The notes under the pieces are model-generated. The model was not told the DNA's origin, ran no database searches, and saw nothing but the letters and a program-made list of their open reading frames with translations. From Pisolithus tinctorius (lineage: Eukaryota > Basidiomycota > Agaricomycetes > Boletales > Pisolithaceae), in contig JANFAH010000005.1 of NCBI GenBank assembly GCA_024663395.1, forward strand, positions 248,001 to 312,000: a stretch of 64,000 nt of DNA, read 5' to 3'. The translations under genes and the position numbers were made by a program. Below, piece after piece: positions 1 to 16,370 of the stretch (within the stretch, counting starts at the first letter, position 1; the number at the start of each line of letters is the position of its first letter).

Positions 1-578
1 AACTCGAGGCTGAGATCTTGGAGGTCGTTGCAGAGGCAAACACGTTTGTGGAGGGCTGGGGAGGCCTCATCTTCCAAACTGCAGGGGAAATGCTGGCAAA
101 CGAGAAAATGCGGGGTATTTATGAAGATACATCGGCGGCGAGAGCGAGAAAAGGCCAGTTTTATTCCCATGGTACATACAATTCACGAGGGGACCTGACT
201 GTCAGGCAACAGAACAACAATATGGCAAGGTTGGCAAGGCCATCGAGCTCCCTGCTCTTAACCAAATGACAATGGCTGGGCCATCCCCTCCCGGTTCACT
301 TCCACCAGCGGCTGTGTTGGCAGCTATGCAAGCGCACGCACAAGCACAGGCGCAAGCAAAAACTCAGGTCCAAGGCCGCCCAGCACCAACGTCAATGCCA
401 GAAAAACCTCTAGGAGGACTCACTCCACCTGGCACTGGCCGTCCCAAGAGTGTCGTATCGAGTGATGGGGAGGGTGAACCCACGCGGTCCCCATCAAAAT
501 CGGTAGGTACTTTTGGGAATTCAGCATAATCCCATCTCAGTTGCACCACAGCCTAGGAAGAACAAGAAGCGTAAGTAG
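1..578 (+). CDS. 3' end of an unrecognised gene with a basic C-terminal tail (partial at left edge)
   Basis: The reading frame is open from the window edge, so the start lies outside. The best model joins the first exon to a second at 213 (intron about 172-212) and a last short exon at 552-578 (intron 503-551, GTAGGT..CACAG). The visible protein has a helical-looking segment (IFQTAGEMLANEKMRGIYED), then a Gln/Ala-rich stretch (AHAQAQAQAK), Pro/Ser-rich sequence, and an ending PRKNKKRK that would suit a nuclear localisation signal. The 41-nt first intron is short for this genome, so that junction is less certain. I do not recognise the family. Its stop lies about 215 bp from the convergent deubiquitinase stop. 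Confidence 0.55.
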
Positions 579-792
579 ACTGGCCTAGGGACTGTATATA
601 CCCGTCCGTTATTATATTCATTCCTCGACTGAGCGTTGGGATAATATCGTTGGTCTTTGTAAGAGCTGCTTCCTAGCACCTTGCACTAGAGGAATCGATG
701 TAGATTGAGCCAGAAAAAAAAGTACAATGCGTAAGATTATAAGACAATACGTCGGAACATGATCCGTCTCCATCGTACAACTACAGAACTTG

Positions 793-5116
<4,324 letters not shown>

Positions 5117-6312
5117 GGTATCGCTCTGCGGGCGGGTAAAAGAGATGAGTGCACAGCTGCAGAGGTTGTTGATGTGTTGGTGGCTAACCAAATACGGAGA
5201 ACTTGGTTTGGCTGAGGAATACCTTGGCTATGCAAGTCAGAAAATGGCCAGTGCGACCAGACGTACGACGAGACTGGCTATTATCGCTGGGATGGGTCAC
5301 AGCTGATGAGAAGGTCGGGACAACTGACTGTGTGGGAATATCGGTGAGACTACATGGATTGCGTAAGCACACGGGCCACCCCTCCGCCCAGGCTATAAAT
5401 TCGTTTTCGTTGGTTCCTCGTTCTCGACACAGCCAATCCCTTTTCCATGTTGTCGACGCGTGACAAGTAAGTTGTGCTTTTCTTTCTACACGATCCTTAG
5501 ATTGTCTCGACAGGGTGGTCTCTGATGGCCACCGGACAGCCTTTCCGCTGTGTACTGTCGGGTAATGAGTCAAAATCGTGTAAGATCAGGTTGGCTGGTT
5601 TTTTTGGTTTTCGCCCTCGTTCCGTACTGGTGCGAGGGTGATGCGGGAGCAATCCTCCAAAATACCACCGACGATGCCCACTCCATTCTTGGGTGACGAT
5701 GGACCTTGACTAGGTCATCGTTGCATACATTGTGTTGGCGAACATTCGTAGTACTATTAGCTATGGGATACAGTTACTCCAAATGAGAATCCGTGCGAAG
5801 AGTGCATAGCTCTTTCGATGTGACGAGAACACGCGTGTGATTGTGATTGATAGCTGGAATTATGAAAGGGCGCGACCTGCACATGCCCGTTGACGCGAAG
5901 CGCCCGGTAGAAGAGCTTATCAGCGTGTCTAATAAGTTGTGAAGAGGTAATTCAAAGGCGTTGGTTGGCGGAATCAAGGCCTTCGGCAGTAGACAGCTGG
6001 CAAGCGGTGCCGCATCTGGAATCCTTGGGCGATGTAACGAACCATCGAATATGCCCATTGGTTTACTTCCAGCATGGTGTTTGACGTGTAATTTCCCACT
6101 CGAAAAAGTGCTGGGCGGCAGCGGAAGCACACAGACTTGAACGTAAGCACAGCAAGGAGATTTCATTGTGCCGTAGGGTCGACTGCCTCATGTCGACGGG
6201 ACGATTACCACTTTATCCCTTGGTTACTTGTTTCCATCTACCAAATACCACTGGTGGATTTCCCTCGTCCACAGTCCTGTTCGCCTTTTTTTCGTTGTAT
6301 AAATCTTTCTGA
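5117..6312. other. Divergent intergenic region (shared upstream region)
   Basis: This lies between the deubiquitinase start (minus) and the large disordered-protein gene (plus), so it should carry both promoters. A TATAAA sits at about 5395 and another TATAAAT at about 6298, only some 10 bp before the downstream ATG and so probably not a working TATA box. A 130-codon minus ORF (5774-6166) has no recognisable feature. No RNA gene was recognised. Confidence 0.4.
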
Positions 6313-9300
6313 ATGAGTAGTCGAAGACGAGAAGACCGTTCCGCGACAGCAGACGCTAATTACAGAACTTGGCAGTCCTCCGAAAAATATCACACCGACA
6401 CTGAGGCTGAACGCAGGCGACACCGCTCATCCACGCTCCCCGCTAACCCACAGGAGTCCAGGCATTACCCCACCCAGTCTCAGGATCCTCGCTACTACGA
6501 CAGCAGGCATTCCAGCCGCCCTCACCGGCAAGACCAGGCTCATTACTACCCCCAGGCATCCCATCCTCAACCTACAGCCGGGCCGTCGACGGGTAGAACT
6601 GGTGGTACGCACCATGTAGCAAGACAGTACTCCACCTCTGCGGGGTATCCATATCACCAATCGTCGTCATATCACACCTCTGCGCCTTCGCAGCCACCCC
6701 CAGCACCACAAGGTACAACCGGAGCCCCAATACCTTCCTCGTCGCGGAGAACTTACCAAGAAGCGCCAGACCCACGAGCTTACCCCCACGCCGCTGCGCC
6801 AGGTGTTCACCCCTCCTACGACAAGGGTTCCAGTGCCGCGGAAGCTCCGAGGTCTGCTAAGCAACGCGCAACGCACTCGTCGACACAACCTGGTTCAGCA
6901 CACCCTAGTCACGTCATTTGGGTTCCTCCTCAACAAGAGATGGGTTCCACAAGGCGCCACAAGGAAGACGACAAGGACCATGAGAGGAGTCGGGATCGGG
7001 ACCGAGAGCGCGAGCGCGAGCGAGGGAAAGCGAGAGAGACAGAGCGCACACCTGCAGAGATGGAAAAAGAACGTTACCTTTCGAGGGCGGAACGACACAG
7101 GGAGCGTGAACGTCCCGTCGAACCTGAGAGGTACAAGGACTATAGGGAGCCAAGCAGGAGCAGACATCGCAGAGAGTCCGATTCAGAGGGTGTTGCTCAT
7201 GCAGATCGTTTAAATGGGCATCGACGGCATCGAACCGATGACAGCATCGTCCCTCCAAGTGCTTCTCGGCGACAGCTTGCTGAAGATCCCCGTGTGTCCT
7301 CTGTACGTTGGCACGTCTTATATGTCCACAGATCTTCCTCATCAGCGTCCGCAGACTCGTCGACATGCTGAACCGGCGCAGAACCCGATCAATGGTGCGC
7401 AGGCACACCCCACAGCCGATCCTCAGGCAGATGGTGTAAATTCAGCTCAGCGTGGTGAGCAACAGTCATCCAATGCTCCACCAGCACCTCGCGTAATGCC
7501 CGTGTATCTTCCAACCAAAGCCTCAAAGCCACATCGTTCGCATCATGACAAACGCTTATCGGTTGCTGCTCAACCCCAGGGTGCTCACTCTGGGAGCGAT
7601 TCGGAGAGGCCATCTGGCAAAGTACGTCATATCCTCCTTTAACCCGTCGGGAGTGTGTTCTCAGCCACACGTAGCAACGCACGGAACGGGCCCACGCAGG
7701 GGCTGCCGTACAGAGAAACGATGGATACTTGTCCAGTACCACGAGAGAAAAAGGTGGACGTGACGCACAGCTAGACCCAAGAGAGGATGACAAGGAGGTA
7801 AGGCAAATCCATATATCATCAAATTCAGACCGGTCTCATCCGCCGTTGCAGGGCAAATATGGATCACAGAATGCTCGCCAGCCGCGGACCCAAGTCACAT
7901 CGCACAACGTGCAGTCTCTCCCGTCGGATGCCCGCCAAGGGCCTTCAGTACCACAATTTGTTAGTATCCGTGCGGGACAGGGCCCTTCTGACCCGCAAGC
8001 GTACGACGCGCATTTTAAGTCACAATCCGCTTTACGTTCAGATGATCCACAGGAAACAACTCGTTTTTACGCAACGTCCCCCGCTATCGTCAAGCCACCT
8101 GCACAAACTGGAGCTCATTCTTACGAAGTCCCGCGTTCTCATGCAGACCAATTCGCTGCCCCACGTCCTCGTGTTGAACCTTATGGAGTGGAGCCATCTG
8201 GAAGCGCTTACGCCTCTGGTCGTGAGGCTAATCAAGTTGCGGCTACCTCGTTGTCACGCACAGCTTCGCAACAAGCCCGTGCCCACCCTGAAACCGGCGT
8301 GGAGAACACAATCTCTTCTGCCCATGCTTCCTCCTATCCCGTAAGACCACCCTCGCGTTCGGCCCAGAAGATTCCGAGCGCTCATAACACCCCACCTATT
8401 GGAGGACCACGACCCCTCCGTACGAACTCTCAAGGTCCGCACACGACAGACCCGCCTACACGCCCGCCTTCCGTCGCACATTTTGCCTCAGCAGTGCCCT
8501 CCGCGTCGAGCCATCCTTCTGTGCCTCCTTCCCCAGCGGTTCGTGGTAATTCTGGATATGCAAACACTGGCCATACTTCGTCTGTGCACCCGAGTCCAAA
8601 AGACGCACACCCTGGCATTGATGCCTCGTACCATGACGTCCATAATCGCCCCCAACAAATGCAGCGAGCACCATCGGGACCACGGATGGCCCATACGACT
8701 CCCCTGGCTGCTCCCCAGATTATGCATTCTTCTTCACAGCATTCGCGTCATGGCCAGTACTCGTCCTCCGGGGCCGACCAACAACATCTCTCGCAAGACA
8801 ACCGGCCTGCGCGACACTCAACATCGCAAGGAGGGGTAAGGAATTCCTATACTACCCAGAGTACGCCGGCGTCCGCCAGGAACATGACAATACCACGCGA
8901 AGACAAGTATATGCGCGACCAACAAGCACCGCCGGGACTTCTCGATGGAGCCCACCTTCAACTGCGCCAAGTACTGCATGACGACGATGCCTACCCAGCC
9001 CTAGAGTCATCGATGATGAAGTCTGTTTCGCAGCGTACCCCGCCTCATGGGGCGACGCGTCCGCCGACTTCGCGTGGAGCATCCACCGACAATTCCCCAC
9101 AAGTTTGGCACAAACAGGTGTGTCAATACTACGCTTCTCACTGCTTGTACGAAACTGATTACTTTACTAGGCATCAACGCCGGCTCATTCGTCGCGAGAC
9201 GACCTGCACCACCATGAGCCGAGCCCGAGATTCATGAGTCCTCCACACATCGCTATTGTTGGCGCAACTCCTGATAGTAAGGCCGGTGATCTCCCTCACC

Positions 9301-12235
9301 AACGGGTCGATAATGCACTGTTGACTCCTCCGGACCCGGCGTCCACGCGAGATGCAAGGACGAAACCTTCTCGGGAGCAGCGGCCCAAGCGTGCCCGTCG
9401 CAATGATCTTCTGCCGTCTCAGCAACCACAGCAGCCGCCAATGCAAACGCAGATGCAATCCCACACGTCGGCCATGTATCACGCGCCTTCGTTCTCCTCG
9501 CCGTTGGTTACAGAAGGAGAGACTGGTGAATTTTCGCCTCCACCGTTGCCTATCCCAGCACCGAGAGGGCTCGAGGACTCGCCTGCGCAAGCTATTGAGA
9601 CACGGCTAGATGAGATGATGCCTGCTGCAGTCCGCGGCGATGACGCTGATGAGGATTGGAATACAAAACCGTCTCCGTCTTCCTTGAAGGGTGGGCGGCA
9701 GCCAATGCCGACGTCAACCTTTGATCCTCCATCGACTTCTCGATCACATTGGCAATCCAGCGAGACAGGGTACCCCTCGACAGTGCCACAGATATCTATT
9801 ACTGCACCGCAGACAGACCCCAGACCGCCTAAGCCCGTCGTCATGCCTCACTTCCAGTCCTCGGTTATTGGTGACGGTAGGACGGGGTTCCATCCAAATC
9901 AAGGCACGACACGGGTATCGCAATCTCAACCATCTGCTGCCCCTACTAAGATACCTGATTCTCCTTTGAACGCCTTGGCCGATAATGCGAAATCGGTGGC
10001 GCCGGCACATTTGTCATCGCGTCCTCCTACTGGCTCGCAGGAAACAGCTTACGCCTCAACGTCATTGAAGCCCGCAACCATGGATCACAGTTATTATAGG
10101 AGCTCGCCTCCGTCGAATGTTAAAGACTCGCCGTCGCATCGCGCTGCAGAGACTGCGTCTGCACCGGTTACATCGGCCACGCCTTCTGCACCTCTTACAT
10201 ATACTTCGTCGTCTCGCGTTCCGCTTTCTGCTCCTCCCATCCAGCAATCCTTTTCCTCAAGCCAGACCCATCCGTCGTCACAGCAGCCGACCCAACGCTC
10301 CACCTCTTATACTATGTCCTCTCGCACGGCCTCACGCTCGACAGATCCAGCGCAGAACACGTCAAAGTCCTCAGCTCCATATGCCACATCTTATGCTACA
10401 CATCCCAACACGGCAACTTCTCAGCCTACGAGTGCTCCCCCCGTAAATGGGAATTTTACCTCTGCAACGCCGGCATCGCAAAATGCAACCGCCTCGGCTT
10501 ATACTGCTACTGGGACACAGGCCTACAAGCCTCCTACGTCTGCCGGTGCGTATACGGCCCCTTCAGCCTTTGCAAGTAAGTCTGCGGCGGCGATTACGCA
10601 TAGTGTTCAACAGCCTACTGCGAATCACCATCATACAAGCAGCGCTATGCCTCCGATAACCACGTCCTACAATCCCCCTGTAGCTTCTACCCCCAGTGGC
10701 CAACCTTCTTCTGCTTCGAAGCCCACCGTAACAGTGTCGACGAGTGGCTATGCCGCGCCATCCACAACCCATAGCAAGAACGCTGCTCCCCCCGTAAATA
10801 CCACACAAACAGCTAACGGTTCTGTTCCGCTCTCCAGCACACTTGGCTTATACCCCACATCAACAGCGAACGGCATTAGCACTCAGCCGTCGTCTTCCGC
10901 AGAGGCCTACAAGTATCAATATAATCGTCAGGCAGTTCCACAGTCGTCTGCTCCTCAACATCCTACTTCCACTGCTCATGTCTCATTTAGTACGAAACCT
11001 CAGACCACTGAAAGCTCGCACATTGATCCATCGCGTTCTCGTGATACTACATCTGCGTCCCGCAACCCTTCCTCGCAGGTACATACTTCGGTGACTCGTC
11101 CGACCGTAACTACTACGAGTCAACAGGCACACCATCGTAGTGTATCCGCACCGACTGGACAACCTTCAACCACAGGGCAGAATCCACCCTCTCCTCGCAA
11201 AGTCTTCCAACCAATCCTTTCGACCGGTATTTCATCGCAGCCATTCCCATCCAAACCTTCACCCCCACAACCCGCGCGAGGTCCTGTGTCTGGACACCCG
11301 TCCACCCCGGCACCGCCGCGCGCTCGCGTCGTCCCACCTCCCCTCGACCGCACGAAATCACATGATTCTGAAGGTCTGAAAACACCATCATCCATCGCCC
11401 AGTCCCCAATGCCCCCACCTGCTGCTATGCCTGTCAGACAAAGGCAGATATCAACGGACTCCAAAGACTCCACGAAGAAAAAGCACGCCATCTTCTCTAT
11501 GTTCCGGACCAAGTCTGGGTCGAAACAGTATGAAAACCCTGCTCCTTCCCCACCAGCAAGGACGTCCACCGATCAGCAGCGTTCTCATACTGACCCACCG
11601 GCGGCTGTCTCTTCGTCTCAGAGACCGGCCAAGGACCTCAAGGAACGCCCACATACCCAGCAGGCTGCCGCTCCATCTACTTCCTCACATGCAAATGGTG
11701 GCGCTTTACACGCTCAGCCAAGGTCAAAGAGCAGATCCCCGAATCCCGTCACTGCTCCACCCGTGAAGCCTAGTACGCGAGACCGCAAGGAATCCGGGTC
11801 CAATTTGCTTACGCCGTTCAAATTCCTTACGATGAATTCGAAAAGGAACAGGACGATGTCAGCCGCATCTCTGGACGTGTGTGACGGGAACACTGCGGTG
11901 CGTAGTCTCGTCTTTCTTTTTTCGCATTAGTAATGAAGCTGAGCTTTTTCGTTCCATAGACTAACACGGTCGTGGGATCTCCCGCCCAATCGACCGTCAG
12001 TCACGCGCCCTTCCCGCCTATCGCACCACCACCAGTGCGTGACCCCATGATCGCGACGACAGAATGGCGGGACAGGGAGGAAGCGGAGAGACGCGAGCAG
12101 AAGCGTGGCAAGGTTCTCCGACCAGGCGTCACCTTTGACGTCGCTGAGGATCCGCCGCCCACGGGCTCATCTAGCAAGAGAGGTACGAGGCTCGTCCGTC
12201 GCAAGTCTGGACGCACTGGAACGCGTGAGCGTTGA
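6313..12235 (+). CDS. Very large Ser/Pro/Thr/Gln-rich disordered protein, unrecognised
   Basis: Six exons join in frame: 6313-7302, 7355-7621, 7675-7797, 7852-9117, 9171-11897 and 11960-12235. Introns are 52, 53, 54, 53 and 62 nt with GT..AG ends, and the product is 1,882 residues. The N-terminus is basic (MSSRRREDRS). An Arg/Asp/Glu-rich block of RD/RE dipeptides lies around residues 215-285. The middle 1,400 residues are low-complexity Ser, Pro, Thr, Gln and His without a domain I know. Near the C-terminus are two short, more ordered basic segments (KKKHAIFSMFRTK and TPFKFLTMNSKRNR), then a charged segment (EWRDREEAERREQKRGK) leading to RPGVTFDVAED. Those C-terminal blocks are the parts most likely to be conserved. 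An extra intron near 8836 is possible but not needed. Function unknown. Confidence 0.8.
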
Positions 12236-12466
12236 TGAATGCCTTTGTTTTGTATCTTCTATTGTGAGAGTGTTGTGAACGGTTTTGAGTGACATGGCCA
12301 GATTGTCATTATGAAGTCATGAAAGTATTTTAATGCATCGCATATATGTATTCTATGCCACACCCTAGTTGTCGTATCGGATTCGCTTTCGTTGTATTGT
12401 AGCTATTTGCTTTGACAGCTACCCGTCTGCTATGTAATGATGATGATCGTTGTACCCAGCGACGTG

Positions 12467-12488
12467 CCCCCCGCCCGCCCGCCCGCCC
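12467..12488. repeat. (GCCC)n microsatellite
   Basis: About five tandem copies of a 4-base C-rich unit (ccgc ccgc type) form a run of roughly 20 bases with no A or T, inside AT-richer intergenic DNA. Confidence 0.7.
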
Positions 12489-13439
12489 AAAGAATAGGAC
12501 GAGACTACAGCGGTAGTACTTAATGTCGACGATAGTCACAGCTGTAAGTACACTTGTAGTACTCGTATACGTAAGGTAGAACACCGGGCGTCGGTATGTA
12601 GAATGTACACTTGCAGACCATTCGCTACATAAATTTGAATATCTGGAGTCTTATTCGGTGTGTCAAAAGTTGAAAGAAAAAGGCGGGGATTTTTTTCAAG
12701 GCATAAACGAGACACTGATCATCATGAGGGAAAGTGGGACACTCTGTCCTGCTACTTTAGCTATGAACCAAGGCATGACGATGGCGAATTCAATATTGGA
12801 ACTGCCATGTACTGGGGCCTTGGATCATGCCAGAGCAGAACAGAGTGACACCACTGGCCACTCATCAAATGACCAAGAGCAAATCTATGCCAATGAAAAC
12901 AGGAGGGGTAGAACAAGTTTATGAGAGTGAGTGGGGACGAAACAAGGAGCGAGCGAATGCTGCCGATGGATGCTGTCTCAGAGTCGGCGTCGTTTTATAG
13001 TCCAGGTTTCATTATTTTTTCCTGTTTTCATTCCGGAGAATGAACATTCAGTTTTCATGAACCGCTTGCCCCCGACGTTCGTCACAAATATGGTATTATC
13101 TGATCGGGGACGTACTATAACCTGCGAGCCACCCACCGTCATTCGTACGGAATTGGAACGCACAGCAGAATAAAATGTAGCCTTCTGACTTCCAAGTCGA
13201 GAAGACCCTGTGAAGGCGTCACTACACAGCAAAAAAGGGTTGGCATACATACACCACGCTAACCCATTTTTTGCAGGCTCGTATCGCGGCATTCCGATTG
13301 AACCATGTTCCGAGGCAGTGGGAACATAACATCGAGTCCTCGTTGCATTGATCTGACAGGACCCACATGAGTCCACTTGCGCACGATGATCGTTTGATCG
13401 CTTTATTTTGCATAGCACGTTTGTCTGTCGGATTCTAAA

Positions 13440-13501
13440 CCACCGATCCCTGAGCCGGGAGCCTTCCAAAAAGGCATCTTTTGTGGAAAAGGGATCGGTG
13501 G
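13440..13501. repeat. Inverted repeat (11-bp arms) in intergenic DNA
   Basis: The left arm ccaccgatccc (13440-13450) is the exact complement of gggatcggtgg (13491-13501), separated by 40 bases. The spacer has a weaker inner pairing (ttcc..ggaa). It could be a hairpin or the remains of a small element. No target-site duplication was recognised. Confidence 0.6.
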
Positions 13502-14024
13502 CGCCCGAATAATTAGTCCTGTCTGCTGTGTTATCCCACCCTTGCTTGTAATTCACGGGGAACAAACGAAAGGTGATGAAAGTGATGCAGAGGTCGACAG
13601 AATAGGCCATGCTTATCAGTGATATATAAAAAAGTTATTGGTGGGGGTCACATGTCTCTGCTTCGTGTTCTGATCGGATATGCTGCTAAGGCATAATGCC
13701 AACAGAACTCAACAAAGTCGTAGTTGGAGATAGTGACAGTGGCGAAGAGAGAACATCAAAAGATCGGACCGACTCACCGACCAGCAACGAGTAGCGTTTT
13801 GCTACAAATTAACAAGCACATATGAAGTTCAGGCCTAGCCAGTGAAGGAAGGCGTTAAGCGTCGACTCTGGCAACTGGATATGTTTGAGTGAACATTCCG
13901 GAGTCAAGGCATACAATACTGTATCAGTTTCTGAAAAACAGCTCAGAATTGTTGCCGAGAAAGACAACGCACTGGCAGGGGAATAACCTAGAATAATGAA
14001 AAGGTTGCCCTCGGACTCTAAGTG

Positions 14025-14631
14025 TCACAGAAGGAGTGTCATATCATCTTGCTGTATTACCCCCGAGCTAAGCCTGGACAGATCCGCCTTCATGCGAGTA
14101 TACTCTACGGACCCTTTGAAGAACGGAACCCCGAAGGCCACCATCCCCCTTCGGCTGTACCAGTCGCAGCTGCTCACTCGCGCATCGCACCACAAGACCG
14201 TTGCACCCAACCTCGTGCATTCGGCCATGACATGGTTCAATAACTTCGTTCCGATCCCCCTACCCTGGAAGTTAGGGTGACATGCAAATTTCCGAAACCG
14301 AAGAGCAGCTGCATTGTTGTCAGCCGGTTCACTGGCTTCGCCGCAGGTTACCGGAATGGCCTCAAGAAACAACGAGACAACGGCGACAGGTTTATCGGAG
14401 CATGGTAAGAACGCGCCAAAGTGGTAACCAAGATCATCTTCAGGCAAGCGGACGTAGGAAAGTGGCATGGTGGGCCACAAAACCGAATGCCGCAGTGCCA
14501 AAGTGTCTTCGGTTTCGATGCGCCTTACGTCGACAGTCACAGATGCTGCAAGACAGACCCAGTGGGGACTAGTTGGGAATATCTCGTTCCAATGACTTAC
14601 ATTCAGTTTCAATGGTTGTCTGGTTCGCCAT
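14025..14631 (-). CDS. GNAT-family N-acetyltransferase
   Basis: Predicted to transfer an acetyl group from acetyl-CoA to an amine of unknown identity. Two exons, 14601-14631 and 14025-14545, flank a 55-nt intron (14546-14600, GTAAGT..TTGCAG) and give 183 residues beginning MANQTTIETES. The acetyl-CoA binding motif A is visible as FACHPNFQGRGIGTKLL, with the Q/RxxGxG/A signature QGRGIG. It is followed by a hydrophobic strand (ATVLWCDAR) and a motif-B-like YSRRGM...FGVPFFKGSVEY. Length suits a single-domain GNAT. An alternative in-frame ATG at 14612 would bypass the intron but gives a poorer start. The substrate cannot be told from sequence. Confidence 0.87.
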
Positions 14632-15166
14632 GTTGAAGTGACTACCTTGTTTTTCCTTTACCAAGGTTTATGTACGTAGTTTCGAATCAAGTACTATTAG
14701 GCGAGTCCTCACTGCCTACCATATACGTATGTGCGACCCGTCATATCCAAAGATCTAATCTTTCGAAAGCTGTGAATCTAAGAACCAATGGTGAAAGCAG
14801 CAATATTCAGAAAGGACACAAGTTAGTTCCCTCGAACCGGACCGAAACCCGAAGCCTTAGGCGCGATCAGCAACAGACTGCCTCCTGAAGCGTACTACTA
14901 GTTCAAGTCAGACATATAAAGGGGTTTCCAACTGTGTCTTCATATGGATTGACCTCTGGCAATTTAATTCGACCAGCCCGCAGCGTGCAGTGGAGGACCT
15001 GTCTCCCACATACTGGCCCCATGATGCGACGCATTCATCGCCCCTGTGCATTCATGGTGGACGGCGCTAGCTGGGGACAAAGGGGGTAACTGCGTTGCTC
15101 GATAATATTGGGGGTGTTGGTGTTTAGGGGTGAATCGATCGTTCCTCTCTGATCCTGTCTACTACC
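14632..15166. other. Divergent intergenic region
   Basis: Upstream of both the acetyltransferase (minus) and the membrane-protein gene (plus). I see no coding or RNA feature here; it presumably carries both promoters, but no clear TATA box stands out. Confidence 0.35.
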
Positions 15167-16370
15167 ATGCATTTTGGGATCCTTACATCTGTCGTCGCAT
15201 TATCGCGTATTGCAGTGACCGTTGCACAGTATTCAAATGTGGTGTGCAGTGCAAGTTACACATGGGTGACTCTCGCATCATTACATCTATTGTCTCGCCA
15301 TCTCACTGTGGTTTGTTGGCAAGGCAAGCAACTCACTGAACCAGAATCCATGCATCGTCGCTTCCTATCTAGAGTCCCAATGTGACAGAGGTGGTGAGCT
15401 AATGCCGACTCCTCGACGACCAGTCAGTCACACCTAGGACTATAGGCTTCACCGTAGCCGCACTTTCTCCAAATGCATACTACATTGGCCCCAATGTGAC
15501 CGAATCCAATGCATGCGAGTGTAACGCCGTGGTATATTCTTTGGTTTGTGCCTGTGCTGCTTGTCAAGGTGCCAAGTTTGTCTCGTGAGTATTTCTCTGT
15601 ATTGCTATACCATGAATAGGAGGCGCTCCTTGGTAATATGGTAATATACCAGTTGGCCTAGTTGGACGACGAACTGTGGCAGCAACACTTCAGACAGGTA
15701 AGACTACAGACCTCAGGGAATGTATGTCAACTATATGAACTTGCACCTAGTCTGCCAAGCCCTCCCCCGCTCGGTACTGTCGTGCCTTCTTGGGCCTATC
15801 TCAACATAGGGGTAAGCTTGTGAGATCTCTACACACCAACCACTGAAAGTATTCGTTTAGACCGACGGGAGTTGGAACGCAAGTGCAGCCTATGAAAATG
15901 CCAGCAAGTACATTCTCGCAGTTACCTCAGCATCCTTTTCATCTCATTACACAGCTGCGACACAGTTGTCGCCGACGGCATCAACCACGCCCGTCACGTA
16001 CAATAATTTCCACTCAAAAATCGGGAAAACTATAGGCGAAACGGTAGCGGGTATCGCCGGCGCACTTCTCCTTACCTACCTCGTGGTATTATGGGTGCGC
16101 CGACGACAGCGAAGATATAACCAAAAACGCATCGAGAGATTTCCGTTCTCCCGGTTAGGCAGTGGTAACCAAGAACGTTCATCGGCGGTGTTTTGTGTGT
16201 GTACCCCTGTCACCGTATTGCTGGAATGAATACGGCTGAAGGATTTCCAGAAGCCAGATGACCACTACACGCCCCAAGGAACATCCAAGTCATCCACGAT
16301 TACAATGACCCCTCCAGCAACGCCAACGGCAGCTTACCATCAATATCCTAACAGATACGCCAATATCTAA
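15167..16370 (+). CDS. Secreted-domain, single-pass membrane protein (Cys-rich, basidiomycete family)
   Basis: Seven exons (15167-15265, 15324-15393, 15446-15584, 15653-15697, 15751-15811, 15861-16187, 16251-16370) join in frame to 286 residues. The start MHFGILTSVVALSRIAVTVA looks like a signal peptide. The ectodomain carries paired Cys motifs (NPCIVASYLESQC, then CECNAVVYSLVCACAACQG) and a Trp-rich piece (SWPSWTTNC). A transmembrane helix follows (about 20 residues around VAGIAGALLLTYLVVLWV), then a basic stop-transfer RRRQRR and a short Pro/Thr-rich cytosolic tail ending YANI. From memory, this arrangement is a common but uncharacterised mushroom family of surface proteins. I infer surface location and assign no biochemical role. 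Confidence 0.8.

Larger units (their letters stand above)
12236..14024. other. Intergenic DNA with one unrecognised ORF
   Basis: This separates the disordered-protein gene from the convergent acetyltransferase gene. It holds a short GCCC-type microsatellite and a hairpin (listed separately). A 210-codon minus ORF (12978-13610) has no recognisable domain, signal peptide or splice support and its codon use looks unremarkable. I cannot tell whether it is a gene. Confidence 0.3.

Noticed and set aside
5774..6166. 130-codon minus ORF in the divergent intergenic region
   Set aside because: No domain, no splice-supported extension and no family-like segment; consistent with chance in GC-balanced DNA.
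8254..10303. Long Arg/Cys-rich ORFs antisense to the disordered-protein gene
   Set aside because: They are complements of Ser/Pro/Thr-rich codons and mirror that composition; no independent coding signal.
12978..13610. 210-codon minus ORF as a firm gene
   Set aside because: It is open but has no recognisable domain, signal peptide or paired exon, and lies in AT-richer intergenic DNA with a hairpin. Left as unresolved.
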